Virus record (IMG/VR): IMGVR_UViG_3300007076_000018
Coordinates: 1 to 40,150 of that record
Strand: one strand, 5' to 3'
Length of the DNA: 40,150 nucleotides
Source: a virus
The position numbers and the translations under genes were made by a program. The notes below the pieces were generated by a model, which worked only from the letters and a program-made list of their open reading frames with translations, did not search any database and had not been told where the DNA came from. Within the stretch, counting starts at the first letter, position 1. Each line of letters begins with the position of its first letter. Shown here one piece after another: positions 18,115 through 25,530 of the stretch.

Positions 18115-19932
18115 TCAAGGGAGAAGGCTTCCCGCATTGCCCTGATCCATCAAATCCGTGAGAGCGTTTTGTTCTCCTGTCTTGGCGCCAGACAGATCTT
18201 TCGCTGTGGCGGCGGCCGCGGCCACCTGTTGCGCGCGCTGTGCGGCTTCCTGCTGTTGTTGCCGGCCCTGGCGAATCTTTTCTACGTCCTCATCATCGCG
18301 CACACATCCCGGCGGTATCGAAAGATCCGTTCCAAGGTGCTCGATGATCTGATCGATATTGATCTTGTCCAGAACGCCGGGGTCATTGGGCTCGACCTCT
18401 CTTATTTTCATCGCATCTTCCCAGAACCGTTCGATGCCGGCAACAGATTGTGCCTTGGTTGCAGCCGCCATAATCGACATATATTCTGCGCGGATTGGTC
18501 GTCCGCGCAGTTCCCGCGGAGGGGGCGGGATAAGGCCTTGCTTTTGCAGCAAATCGAAACCGTGCTCAACGATGGGATCCAAGACTTCGACGTTCAGGCG
18601 ATCGGCCATGGGTCCAAGGTCTTGAAGTTTTTCTTCCTTAAGCGCGCGGATCTCTTCCGCCGTGACATTCGATTTTTCGATATCTGAAATCGCGCGGAAC
18701 AAATCGTAATACGCAGCCTCTTTTATGCGCTGCCGGATCTGCGCTTGCTTGTTTTCTAACTGCTGGAAATTGGGATTGATTTGATACGCGGGCTGAAATC
18801 CGACTTGTCCTTCTCGGAGATCCTGATACGTGATGTCTCCCGGGAGCACCGTTGCTTTTTGATTCCGGAGACTCGACGGCGCGACCATCGGGGGATTGAT
18901 TGATTTTTCAAGGGCTTGCATTCCCCGCCTCTCCATGGTTTGTAGCCCCATAATATCACCGAGAGCTTCCATGCCCGGGCAATAGGTTCCGTAGATATCC
19001 TCGCCGGTGACTTCCCAGCGCCCGCAGATAATCCTGAATTTGTCGTATCCCTTCTGGGACAAGAGCCGGTGAGTATCAATGAGTTCCGTGGAATACTGTC
19101 CGGTCTGCGAACCGCGTTCCCAATACACGGAGAGATATTTTTTCTTGTACGAGAGCGGCGACTGGGGATCCCAGTCGGGATTGGGGATAATGCAATGGCT
19201 GAGTTCCATCCAGGCTTCCGTGGTCCCGCCCATCCACATACTTTTCACGAATCCCGAGACGCGATCCCAGTGGATTGTTCCCGAACCGGGATCCATGGCG
19301 AATTGTTCTACGACCTGTCTAACCGTTAACTGGAAGTCGCGCATGAACCCGTTGATCTTCCACTTATCGTCGGCCATGAGGTAATACGATCCCACTGGGA
19401 ACGGGCCGTAGCACCGCATCACGGAATCGAAATCTTCTTCGATTAAAAATGTTCCGCTGGCGAACACGCCCATGTCTCCGTAAAACGTCGGCAGCGTCGT
19501 ATAGAGATTGGAGCGCATAAACATGTTCGTCATGATGTCGGTGCAGATATATAGCCATTCCTTGACGGGTTCCCACTTGTCCAAGTCGGGGTCGTAAGTC
19601 GCGAGTCGAAACCAAGGCCGGGACGGGCTTGTGAAACCGGCCATCATTCCGGATCTCAGGGTCCGAAAAGCCAGTCCCGCCGTGGAGTCGATGATGGATT
19701 GGTTCCTGCGGTTTCCGCGGTCACGATCGGTCGTGAAAAACCGCGATCGGCGCGGCAAGATAAATCGGGAAAGCTGTTCCCAGTGTGTGATAAACGTTGA
19801 TCGTTCAACCAGGAGTTGCCCGCGGAGCCGTTCAAACTGCGTACGCGACAAGACGCCCTGATCGGGATTGTACTGATCTTTGATGCGCTGGCCTTCGGAG
19901 TTTCCGACGACTCGCTCGAATTTAGCCGGCAT
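18115..19932 (-). CDS. Portal / head-to-tail connector protein
   Basis: A protein of 605 residues, matching the length and motifs of the podovirus head-to-tail connecting family. Examples are FERLRGQLLVERSTFITHWE near residue 35, FILPRRSRFF, IIDSTAGLAFRTLRSGMMAG, FTSPSRPWFRL, FGDMGVFASGTFLIEED-like text near 155, and RRGMQALEKSINPP near 325. Twelve copies form the DNA entry ring bound by terminase. The C-terminus is Gln/Ala-rich. The ATG overlaps the preceding stop (TGATG). This stretch is visibly GC-richer than the tail genes. Confidence 0.9.
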   Translation of the reverse strand: MPAKFERVVGNSEGQRIKDQYNPDQGVLSRTQFERLRGQLLVERSTFITHWEQLSRFILPRRSRFFTTDRDRGNRRNQSIIDSTAGLAFRTLRSGMMAGFTSPSRPWFRLATYDPDLDKWEPVKEWLYICTDIMTNMFMRSNLYTTLPTFYGDMGVFASGTFLIEEDFDSVMRCYGPFPVGSYYLMADDKWKINGFMRDFQLTVRQVVEQFAMDPGSGTIHWDRVSGFVKSMWMGGTTEAWMELSHCIIPNPDWDPQSPLSYKKKYLSVYWERGSQTGQYSTELIDTHRLLSQKGYDKFRIICGRWEVTGEDIYGTYCPGMEALGDIMGLQTMERRGMQALEKSINPPMVAPSSLRNQKATVLPGDITYQDLREGQVGFQPAYQINPNFQQLENKQAQIRQRIKEAAYYDLFRAISDIEKSNVTAEEIRALKEEKLQDLGPMADRLNVEVLDPIVEHGFDLLQKQGLIPPPPRELRGRPIRAEYMSIMAAATKAQSVAGIERFWEDAMKIREVEPNDPGVLDKINIDQIIEHLGTDLSIPPGCVRDDEDVEKIRQGRQQQQEAAQRAQQVAAAAATAKDLSGAKTGEQNALTDLMDQGNAGSLLP

Positions 19933-20255
19933 CAGCTACCGATCAGCGTTTTCTGCGCCGTTGGCGCCGGAGCTATCGTGGAGGCCCCGGTATTGGTGCC
20001 TCCCGCGCCGCCCGCCTGGGTCATACTTGCCAGGAGCGCCGCCATTTTCTGAGCAGCGCCGGCTTGCGCGGTCTGGGATTGTTTCTTTTTATTTTCTTCT
20101 TCCGTGGCGTTTACTTTTTTGATCTGGTCCTGCATCTGCTTTTCCTGGGCCTGTGCCGCGCCTTTGGCGTGCTGCATATTCTGGTTCTGCTGGACAAGAC
20201 TAGCGACACTGGCTCCGGCGGTTATGGCAAGCGCGATGGCTGGGGCGGCTGGCAT
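19932..20255 (-). CDS. Hypothetical Ala/Gln-rich protein upstream of portal
   Basis: A protein of 107 residues. A short hydrophobic N-terminus (MPAAPAIALAITAGASVASL) could be a membrane helix. A highly charged helical part with many Gln and Lys follows, then a flexible Gly/Thr/Ala tail. AGGAGGACACA precedes the ATG and the stop is coupled to the portal start. The composition resembles small virion core or ejection proteins, but position before the portal gives no firm role. Confidence 0.6.
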   Translation of the reverse strand: MPAAPAIALAITAGASVASLVQQNQNMQHAKGAAQAQEKQMQDQIKKVNATEEENKKKQSQTAQAGAAQKMAALLASMTQAGGAGGTNTGASTIAPAPTAQKTLIGS

Positions 20256-20264
20256 TGTGTCCTC

Positions 20265-20732
20265 CTAGGCGACTCGTCTGGCATAGGTCAAATCCATGAG
20301 CTCGTATCCCATGCGGGTAAAAATCTTTCCGAAATCATTCTTCGCCGAGATCTGGTGAAAAATAGTCTTCACTCCTTCGGCCTTTAGCTGTTCATCGCAC
20401 CAGCGGATAAACTTGACGCCCACGATTCCTTTCCGGACTTCTGGTTCCAGGTACAGGATGTCCTGCGTGGCTTCTAGGGAATACCGGCGGTGCGGGTGAT
20501 TCATGACGAAAAATATCTGATACCCGACGAGCATACTGTCCCATGCGTCGGCCGCACCACCAAGCCTAGCCGTGAAGATCCTCAGGGTTCCGCTTTTCTG
20601 CATGAGGTCGTAGGTTTCAAGGTCTGGGTCCAGCGGCATGTCGAGTTGAGGGATTTCATCGTGGTGTTCTTCCCAGAGCGGCCGCATTTCTCTGACCAGT
20701 TCTTCGGAGTAGGGCTCGAGCGCGAATCGCAT
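20265..20732 (-). CDS. GNAT-family N-acetyltransferase-like protein
   Basis: A protein of 155 residues. ATG 20732 lies in a TGATG overlap with the preceding small gene; a TTG five codons upstream is less likely. The fold signature is GNAT-like: a central strand MLVGYQIFFVMNHPH, then EATQDILYLEPEVRKGIVG (strand plus acetyl-CoA loop), a helix KFIRWCDEQLKAEGVKTI and the ending strand/helix KIFTRMGYELMDLTYAR. Proteins of this type occur between terminase and portal in other podoviruses; the substrate is unknown. It could modify a virion or host protein. Confidence 0.75.
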   Translation of the reverse strand: MRFALEPYSEELVREMRPLWEEHHDEIPQLDMPLDPDLETYDLMQKSGTLRIFTARLGGAADAWDSMLVGYQIFFVMNHPHRRYSLEATQDILYLEPEVRKGIVGVKFIRWCDEQLKAEGVKTIFHQISAKNDFGKIFTRMGYELMDLTYARRVA

Positions 20733-20863
20733 CAGTTCAGACTCCAATACGAGCAGAACACATCAAACAAGTCGAAATTCGAATACACCCGCGTCTGATT
20801 CTCGCGCGGTCTGTGGATCAACACGCACCACACCGATATCGCCTCCAAGTTAGGCACAGGCAT
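20732..20863 (-). CDS. Short unknown protein between terminase and GNAT genes
   Basis: A protein of 43 residues (MPVPNLEAISVWCVLIHRPR..., ending CSYWSLN). Its ATG overlaps the terminase stop (TGATG) and its stop overlaps the GNAT start in the same way, which supports real coupled translation. It is hydrophobic and aromatic with two cysteines; no known family. It may act only as a translational link. Confidence 0.5.
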   Translation of the reverse strand: MPVPNLEAISVWCVLIHRPRENQTRVYSNFDLFDVFCSYWSLN

Positions 20864-22377
20864 CAGATCACCTCAAGAACCGGCAAGTCGCGGTCCTCAT
20901 CCAAATCGCGTTCCCGCACACCCGTATATATACTGCTTTTTTCAATTTCTTGCAACGGGTCGTAATCACTGAGCGCCTTGCCGCCCGCGAGGTCTCGGCG
21001 GTTTTCTTCGCTGAGATATTCCTGGGCGGCGCCGCGGAGTTCCGGCAGGGCAAACGTCAGGCACAGGCCATCGGCTTCATCCGGCGAAAATCCCAGGCGA
21101 GCCTTGATCTGTTTCTTTTCTTCGATCTGGAACTTGCCGTTCACGTATGTGTAGGTCGGCGCCGTGAGTTCTTTTTTCAGTGTCGTGGAGCGCGGCAAGC
21201 AGCCCCCGCGTTTCACCCACTGCGCCATCCGGAAGTGCATCTCCGCGCGTTTATTCAGGTACCGGGGGTCATCGGCTTTGCCCGCGAAGTTCACGGGGAT
21301 CGGCGTCATGCCGGCCTGGATCATCGAGTCGTGCACCGACGCCGCCCAGCCCCCGGTGTCATCGAGGAGACAGACTTCCCAGTTCCAGTTCTGCTTGGCA
21401 AGCCCGATTCGTGCCGCGACTTCCGGGCCATTCGCGTTTCTCAGGATGATCGGTTCAAACGCCCGCAACCCTTGCCGCGGGAACAACACGATACGGTCAT
21501 CCCCAAAACGAGCCATGTCCCCGCCCAATCGTTTCTGCGCGCGCAGGTACGATTCAGGTTTTACGATCCTCTGCATCGCGGCTTCGACTTCATCGTGCCC
21601 CAGCAAGACGTTCAGGGAGCTCGGCGGGAACCGGCCGAACACGTTCACCAGGACCCAGGGATTCTCGGCGCCGTATTCGTCGATTTGTTCCTGACACCAC
21701 TGCGCCGAGACCCGTGTCGAGCGCTTCGGATCCCTGGGATCTCCGGTGATGTGCACGACATACCAGAGCTTCGGATCGGCCCGCGATGCCCTCCACAGCG
21801 GACCCTCGAGCATCGTGGGGTTTCCCACGCACAGCAGTTTCGACTCTATGCCCGTCGCCAGCCCCGCCTCGGCAGTCGCCGCCACGGAATCCGGTATCCC
21901 GCCGGCCTCTTCCAAGACGTACATGATGTAATCCGCGTGACCCCCGGCCAGGGCATCGGCCTGTCTCTGCTTATCCGCGGTGCGCGCCCAGGTCCTGAGC
22001 GACATAAACCAGTTCTCCGGCGCGGCCCTGCACGTGATCCTCGTTTTCTTCCACTCAAAGGCCCGCTGGAAATACTCGCTCCGGGCTTGCCACTTCGCCA
22101 TCTCCGGCCACAAGTTGTCGTTTAGATTGTCCTCGGTTATCCCCGTCGCGAGGATCTTCGCATCGGGCCGCGTGCCCAAAAAGTTCCAGCAACACCACGC
22201 CGTCACCGCTGTCTTTCCCGGTCCCTTACACGCTATCGCCGCTAGCCTCTGCCTGTGCGGAAACGCGCGCAGAAAATCGATCTGCCAGGGGTCCAGGCGC
22301 TCAACCTTGAACTCCTCCATGACCATCTTTACGGGATCGTCCGTCCAGGCCCTCAGGCGTTGCGCCGCGGGATTCAC
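20863..22377 (-). CDS. Terminase large subunit
   Basis: A protein of 504 residues, the packaging motor ATPase-nuclease. The Walker A-like loop CKGPGKTA is at residues 50-57 and the Walker B region IMYVLEEAGG ends with Glu pair 156-157. In the nuclease domain GGDMARFGDDR (near 283), VCLLDDTGGW (near 335) and FSPDEADGLCLTFA (near 450) carry the acidic residues expected for RNase-H-like terminase nucleases. The start is GTG with TTTTGGAG upstream. It follows the small subunit by 50 bases. The gene is GC-rich, so a long antisense frame overlaps it. Confidence 0.92.
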   Translation of the reverse strand: MNPAAQRLRAWTDDPVKMVMEEFKVERLDPWQIDFLRAFPHRQRLAAIACKGPGKTAVTAWCCWNFLGTRPDAKILATGITEDNLNDNLWPEMAKWQARSEYFQRAFEWKKTRITCRAAPENWFMSLRTWARTADKQRQADALAGGHADYIMYVLEEAGGIPDSVAATAEAGLATGIESKLLCVGNPTMLEGPLWRASRADPKLWYVVHITGDPRDPKRSTRVSAQWCQEQIDEYGAENPWVLVNVFGRFPPSSLNVLLGHDEVEAAMQRIVKPESYLRAQKRLGGDMARFGDDRIVLFPRQGLRAFEPIILRNANGPEVAARIGLAKQNWNWEVCLLDDTGGWAASVHDSMIQAGMTPIPVNFAGKADDPRYLNKRAEMHFRMAQWVKRGGCLPRSTTLKKELTAPTYTYVNGKFQIEEKKQIKARLGFSPDEADGLCLTFALPELRGAAQEYLSEENRRDLAGGKALSDYDPLQEIEKSSIYTGVRERDLDEDRDLPVLEVI

Positions 22378-22426
22378 AGAAAAACTCCAAAATCGCCACG
22401 TGCAAAAAAAATCGACGAGGGGGGGG

Positions 22427-23074
22427 TCATGGCGTGGGCATGTCTGGGGGAGGGGATGGAGGTACTATTATCTCACTCTCACCAGCCCGGTCGACCGACC
22501 CCGGAGCCTGAACTTCTTCAGCGCCCGCAATGGGACCCTTTTCTGCTGGCTCTGCGCTGGTGTCTATGGGCTTGGCCTGATGCCTACCGGCCTGTGCCTC
22601 TTGTGCCAGTACACGGATTACAGCGTTTCCAAGCTGGGCCGCCGCTGATTCGTCCTTGTCCCTGAATAGCTGCAAGTGCTTCCCAATGAGCTCCAAGGCG
22701 CGATTGGCTTGGGATGAGTCAAATTTCCATTCCCCGGTTTCGTTGCCTTCTTTATCCGTCACCGGCACAGCCACCATACATCTGTCTACGATCTCTTTGA
22801 GTTTTTCAAGCACCCACTGCGAGGACACACCGGCGGCGATAGCAGCTTTGCTCAGGCCTTCTTCTACGAGGTCGCGGACTTCGGGTTCATGGATTAACTC
22901 GCGGGCTTTTTTCGGTGAGATTCCGACTTCGTGGGCGGCTTGTGTGAGGTTATTAGTACGGATGTATGCCGCGGCAAACGCGCGTTCCTGGTTCTGGCGC
23001 TCTAAAGAAACAGCGCGCCGCCTAGCGTTCTCGCGCATCACGGCATCAATATTTAGGTCAGCGTTTGACTTCAT
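22427..23074 (-). CDS. Terminase small subunit
   Basis: A protein of 215 residues. The N-terminal ~90 residues hold a DNA-binding helix-turn-helix of terminase small subunits (AFAAAYIRTNNLTQAAHEVG, then SPKKARELI and EVRDLVEEGL). A second part (WVLEKLKEIVDRC, SSQANRALELIGKHLQLF) matches the oligomerisation region of this family. The tail from about residue 160 is Pro/Glu/Ala-rich and probably disordered. It would recognise phage DNA at packaging start and recruit the large subunit encoded just downstream. Confidence 0.85.
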   Translation of the reverse strand: MKSNADLNIDAVMRENARRRAVSLERQNQERAFAAAYIRTNNLTQAAHEVGISPKKARELIHEPEVRDLVEEGLSKAAIAAGVSSQWVLEKLKEIVDRCMVAVPVTDKEGNETGEWKFDSSQANRALELIGKHLQLFRDKDESAAAQLGNAVIRVLAQEAQAGRHQAKPIDTSAEPAEKGPIAGAEEVQAPGSVDRAGESEIIVPPSPPPDMPTP

Positions 23075-23107
23075 TCAGCTCTGAGCGTGTCACCTATGGG
23101 CCTGAAA

Positions 23108-23374
23108 CTATGAGCCTGTAAACCTTTGTTTCTTTAGTTTATCAGGCTCCGGCAACGCGCGCAAGCTCTTAAGCAACACGTTTATTTTATCCGCGCACCA
23201 CTTGCAGTACAGACCAATCGCTAGAGTGTTCTTGGCGGCGTCCAGGCTTGCCCAGGATGAGTTAACTTGCGCCAGACACAGTTTATCATCATTCCGATCT
23301 ATTGGCTGCCCGCAAGTGCAAATACCGTTGCTTAACCACAAATACTCAACCGTTCTTTGCTGCTCCATACTCAT
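23108..23374 (-). CDS. First gene of late operon: small zinc-binding protein
   Basis: A protein of 88 residues from ATG 23374 (MSMEQQRTVEYLWLSNG). Cys pairs ICTCG and later YCKWCADKIN, about 40 residues apart, suggest one zinc site. The frame is open up to 23479, but a strong promoter lies at 23411-23439, so codons upstream of about 23404 cannot be in that transcript. ATG 23404 would be almost leaderless; ATG 23374 has GGAAG 11 bases upstream. As first gene of the late operon it could be regulatory. No family recognised. Confidence 0.6.
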   Translation of the reverse strand: MSMEQQRTVEYLWLSNGICTCGQPIDRNDDKLCLAQVNSSWASLDAAKNTLAIGLYCKWCADKINVLLKSLRALPEPDKLKKQRFTGS

Positions 23375-23410
23375 CGTTACGAGCTTCCATAATCTTTTCA
23401 CCATGCCAGC

Positions 23411-23439
23411 ATTATAGCGCGGTGATTTTATAAGGTCAA
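23411..23439 (-). promoter_or_regulatory. Strong sigma-70 promoter for the leftward late operon
   Basis: On the minus strand TTGACC (23439-23434), a 17-base spacer and a perfect TATAAT (23416-23411). Transcription would start near 23404 and read the terminase-to-lysis operon. It is the best match to the consensus on the leftward side of the control region. Confidence 0.8.
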
Positions 23440-23449
23440 TGTTAATTTT

Positions 23450-23706
23450 TGTAACGAACATGACTAATTTAGTCAACAATATAGGTCTTTAGACCCATGA
23501 AACGGATCGACTTGTGTTACAACCATAGTGTTACAAAATTTGTATTGATTTTACTATCTGTAACAGATGACTACTCTAAAAGACGTTTCAAAGAGTTATT
23601 AATATACATGAATATACTGTATATACACCATGAACATATAATTGTTTGGTAATTGGAAAGTTTACGAAACGCAATTTTATCCGTTACATCATTGAGATGC
23701 GTTACA
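23450..23706. promoter_or_regulatory. Cluster of six GTTACA/TGTAAC hexamers in the divergent control region
   Basis: GTTACA occurs on the plus strand at 23516-23521, 23530-23535, 23683-23688 and 23701-23706, and as TGTAAC at 23450-23455 and 23559-23564. The last copy touches the -35 box of the rightward promoter and the first lies just upstream of the leftward -35 box. Several share a longer core (TGTTACA, CGTTACAT). They are candidate operators of a phage repressor or activator. Confidence 0.5.
23461..23495. promoter_or_regulatory. Two palindromes upstream of the late promoter
   Basis: TGACTAATTTAGTCA (23461-23475) is a perfect 7+1+7 palindrome and GGTCTTTAGACC (23484-23495) a perfect 5+2+5 one. 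Their centres lie about 64 and 86 bases upstream of the expected late start site, where class I activators usually bind. The rest of 23375-23779 is AT-rich (for example 23600-23650) with no gene seen. Confidence 0.5.
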
Positions 23707-23709
23707 TTT

Positions 23710-23738
23710 TTGGAAATTTGATACAAATTTTATATAAT
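23710..23738 (+). promoter_or_regulatory. Rightward early promoter
   Basis: TTGGAA (23710-23715), a 17-base spacer and a perfect TATAAT (23733-23738). The leader to ATG 23780 is about 35 bases and has AAAGGAGG. It would drive the first early gene and perhaps the whole rightward block. A GTTACA hexamer lies four bases upstream of the -35 box. Confidence 0.7.
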
Positions 23739-23779
23739 ACATAAGCATACCGACATAGTTTTAATATAAAGGAGGCCAT

Positions 23780-24136
23780 ATGGCAACAGAAAACATTGAA
23801 GCAAAAGAACATGAGTGTGATTTCTGCCAACACAAGGTAATAAAATACATTCACAACTGTAAGAGGTGCACTCGGAGATGGGAATCGTATTTGGATCACC
23901 CCGTGATTTGCCCAAGATGTAAGAGTCCATACTGGGATACTGAGAGGAAGAGTTTGCGCTGGTCCGGGCTCGCAGAAATGGAGATCGGAGCGGTTCTTGA
24001 GTTTCCCTGGCCGCCGAACAGTATCGGCGTCACGCATCCCGTAATTGCTGCAGTGAAGCGAATTCAGAAACACACCGGCATGAGATTTGACGCGCAGCCC
24101 GACCATAAGGGAATAACGGTTAAGAGAATCGCGTGA
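23780..24136 (+). CDS. Zinc-ribbon protein, first rightward early gene
   Basis: A protein of 118 residues with a strong ribosome site (AAAGGAGG). Residues 13-47 contain CDFC, NCKRC and CPRC pairs, enough for one or two zinc sites. The C-terminal half (about 75-118) has IGVTHPVIAAVKRIQKHTGM and FDAQPDHKGITVKRI, which looks like a small DNA-binding or dimerisation domain. As the first gene after the early promoter it is a good candidate for a regulator of the divergent region. No exact family recognised. Confidence 0.7.
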   Translation: MATENIEAKEHECDFCQHKVIKYIHNCKRCTRRWESYLDHPVICPRCKSPYWDTERKSLRWSGLAEMEIGAVLEFPWPPNSIGVTHPVIAAVKRIQKHTGMRFDAQPDHKGITVKRIA

Positions 24137-24190
24137 ATCCCCGCGATAGAAAATACCCACGTCAAAGCCACCGACGGTAAAAAATAAGAC

Positions 24191-24225
24191 TTGACACCTG
24201 AGTAGTTATCTGTTATATTAGGTGT
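24191..24225 (+). promoter_or_regulatory. Second rightward promoter with flanking inverted repeat
   Basis: Perfect TTGACA (24191-24196), 17-base spacer, TATATT (24214-24219). ACACCT (24195-24200) and AGGTGT (24220-24225) form an inverted repeat that brackets the spacer and the -10 box. This is a likely operator: a protein bound there would block polymerase. Confidence 0.65.
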
Positions 24226-24255
24226 GTAGTTAAATGTGTAGCGAAAGGATCGCAG

Positions 24256-24477
24256 ATGAAAGCAATGAATGACAGTAGATGCCGGTGGTTGGAAGTATTT
24301 CAGATCGTCCTTGGTTGTGCGATTCTCGTCTTGACTCTGCTGACGATCGTCGCGCAATCCTATATGCTAGGCGCGCGCCACGAAATGCAGACCCACGAGT
24401 TGTACGTGAAGTCGGTTCTCGCCGCACACCGTAACCCAGCGGTCGAGATAGAGATTGAAAGGAGCCAGCCAAGATGA
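24256..24477 (+). CDS. Small single-pass membrane protein
   Basis: A protein of 73 residues. A hydrophobic segment (VFQIVLGCAILVLTLLTIVA) at about residues 14-33 is a clear membrane helix; the C-terminal ~40 residues are polar. It is read from the promoter at 24191-24219 with GAAAGGATCGCAG as ribosome site, and its stop overlaps the next start by four bases. No family recognised. Such early membrane proteins of phages often act in superinfection exclusion or host takeover, but that is only a guess here. Confidence 0.6.
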   Translation: MKAMNDSRCRWLEVFQIVLGCAILVLTLLTIVAQSYMLGARHEMQTHELYVKSVLAAHRNPAVEIEIERSQPR

Positions 24478-24830
24478 ATCGAAGAGGTGCAATGAATGTT
24501 TACGACAGATTGCGGAAAACTGAAGCCTCGCCGGCCTGGGATCGTTGCTCGGCCTACGTCATCACCGCGGAGAAAACCAGGGGCGAGATAGTGGGGAAAA
24601 TCCTCGTCGCGCATCCCCGCGATGGCATGGGGCCACTGCACGTATTCGTGTGGGACTGGACAGACCCCGAAAATCCCCGCGAGATCCAGTACGGCGCGGC
24701 CAGGGGCTGCGGATACGATAAACTCAGCGCCGCACTGAGCGGGTTGTGGTTTGGAAAACAGGAGTTCAGGGAAAACGACTGGAAAGCAGGACTGCACGAT
24801 CAGGGCTACAGTTATTTCCAGGCCCTCTAA
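24474..24830 (+). CDS. Hypothetical early protein
   Basis: A protein of 118 residues from ATG 24474 (4-base overlap with the upstream gene, GGAG just before). A second ATG at 24492 is possible. It is rich in Trp, Tyr and Gly (HVFVWDWTDPENP, then YGAARGCGYDKLSAALSGLW) and likely a compact alpha/beta domain. I do not recognise it, although the C-terminal half resembles unnamed phage proteins with a GCGYDK motif. Confidence 0.6.
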   Translation: MNRRGAMNVYDRLRKTEASPAWDRCSAYVITAEKTRGEIVGKILVAHPRDGMGPLHVFVWDWTDPENPREIQYGAARGCGYDKLSAALSGLWFGKQEFRENDWKAGLHDQGYSYFQAL

Positions 24831-24846
24831 TAAGAAAGGAAAACAC

Positions 24847-25047
24847 ATGAAAACCTTACCAGAAGTTCTGCCGGGAAGCCAGATCCTCGAAGAAGCCTAT
24901 AAGAGTAACGCGATGCTGATTATCCGCCAGAACCCGGAAGATAAGTTCCCGTTTCAATTCGGGGTCCGTAAAGCGCACCTCATCGTGAAATACATGGACC
25001 AGATACGCGCCTTTGCAGAAAAACATCCGCTGCCGGAGGCCAAGTAA
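24847..25047 (+). CDS. Hypothetical early protein
   Basis: A protein of 66 residues from ATG 24847 with GAAAGGAAAACAC upstream. A longer frame from 24751 would overlap the preceding gene. The sequence (MKTLPEVLPGSQILEEAYKS, then FPFQFGVRKAHLIVKYM) looks like a small alpha/beta protein without motifs. It shares TAATG with the next gene. Function unknown. Confidence 0.55.
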   Translation: MKTLPEVLPGSQILEEAYKSNAMLIIRQNPEDKFPFQFGVRKAHLIVKYMDQIRAFAEKHPLPEAK

Positions 25048-25217
25048 TGAAAGCCCAGCGTTACCGAATCGTAAGGTTCTTCTCAGACCACAGACCCGCA
25101 AAACGTATAAAAGTTGTGTCAAGCCTCGAACTCGCGCGCTTGCATTGCAGCTCGCCGCTCACCAGGGGAGAACTGCGATCCGGCGTGAAGTGGTTCGACG
25201 GCTTCAAGAAAATCTGA
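25047..25217 (+). CDS. Small phage protein of the WFDGF type
   Basis: A protein of 56 residues: a strand MKAQRYRIVRFFSDHRP, then LELARLHCSSP and the ending VKWFDGFKKI. Short proteins with this layout (RIVRFF start, WFDG(Y/F) end) are common in the early regions of phages, with no assigned function that I know. The start is in a TAATG overlap with the previous gene. Confidence 0.6.
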   Translation: MKAQRYRIVRFFSDHRPAKRIKVVSSLELARLHCSSPLTRGELRSGVKWFDGFKKI

Positions 25218-25233
25218 GGTTGGCTCCTTAAAC

Positions 25234-25263
25234 CCTGCCCGTCGATGATGAGCGGCGGGCGGG
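25234..25263 (+). other. GC-rich stem-loop in the gap before the next gene
   Basis: CCTGCCCG (25234-25241) can pair with CGGGCGGG (25256-25263), 8 bp with one wobble and a 14-base loop. No T-run follows on either side, so I do not call it a terminator. It is in the 92-base gap 25218-25309, which otherwise shows only the AAGGAGCC ribosome site near 25300. Confidence 0.35.
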
Positions 25264-25309
25264 AGTGTAAGGACGCACAGCATAAAGCCACACCAAAAAA
25301 GGAGCCACC

Positions 25310-25408
25310 ATGAAAACCAGAAATATGTCAACACACCCCATGACGAAAAAAGAGTGCAGGGAAGCCATCGCCCTCGCTCACGCCACTGGCCACACGGAGG
25401 GCAAATAA
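25310..25408 (+). CDS. Possible 32-residue peptide gene
   Basis: MKTRNMSTHPMTKKECREAI..., 32 residues, with a good ribosome site (AAAAAAGGAGCCACC). The stop is one base before the next ATG. It has no motif and may act as leader for the next gene. Confidence 0.4.
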   Translation: MKTRNMSTHPMTKKECREAIALAHATGHTEGK

Positions 25409-25409
25409 C

Positions 25410-25529
25410 ATGCTGACCCTACTCGTCGCGATTCAAATCGGCGTTGCCGATCAGACCATCATCGAATATCCCAAAGAACCGGCACCGCTCTGCGTGGGCG
25501 TGTACTGCATAGAGGGGAGTGAAAAATAA
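25410..25529 (+). CDS. Possible 39-residue protein with hydrophobic N-terminus
   Basis: MLTLLVAIQIGVADQTIIEY..., 39 residues. The first 14 residues are hydrophobic, so it may be a small exported or membrane peptide; the C-terminal part has two cysteines (PLCVGVYC). It lacks its own clear ribosome site and would depend on coupling to the peptide before it. Confidence 0.35.
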   Translation: MLTLLVAIQIGVADQTIIEYPKEPAPLCVGVYCIEGSEK

Positions 25530-25530
25530 A

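Noticed and set aside
20950-22125. A 391-codon open frame on the plus strand
   Set aside because: It is antisense to the terminase large subunit in a GC-rich region, with Arg/Pro/His-rich composition and no ribosome site.
23600-23650. AT-rich stretch as replication origin
   Set aside because: There are AT-rich palindromic bits but no iterons or known origin-protein boxes; not enough for a call.
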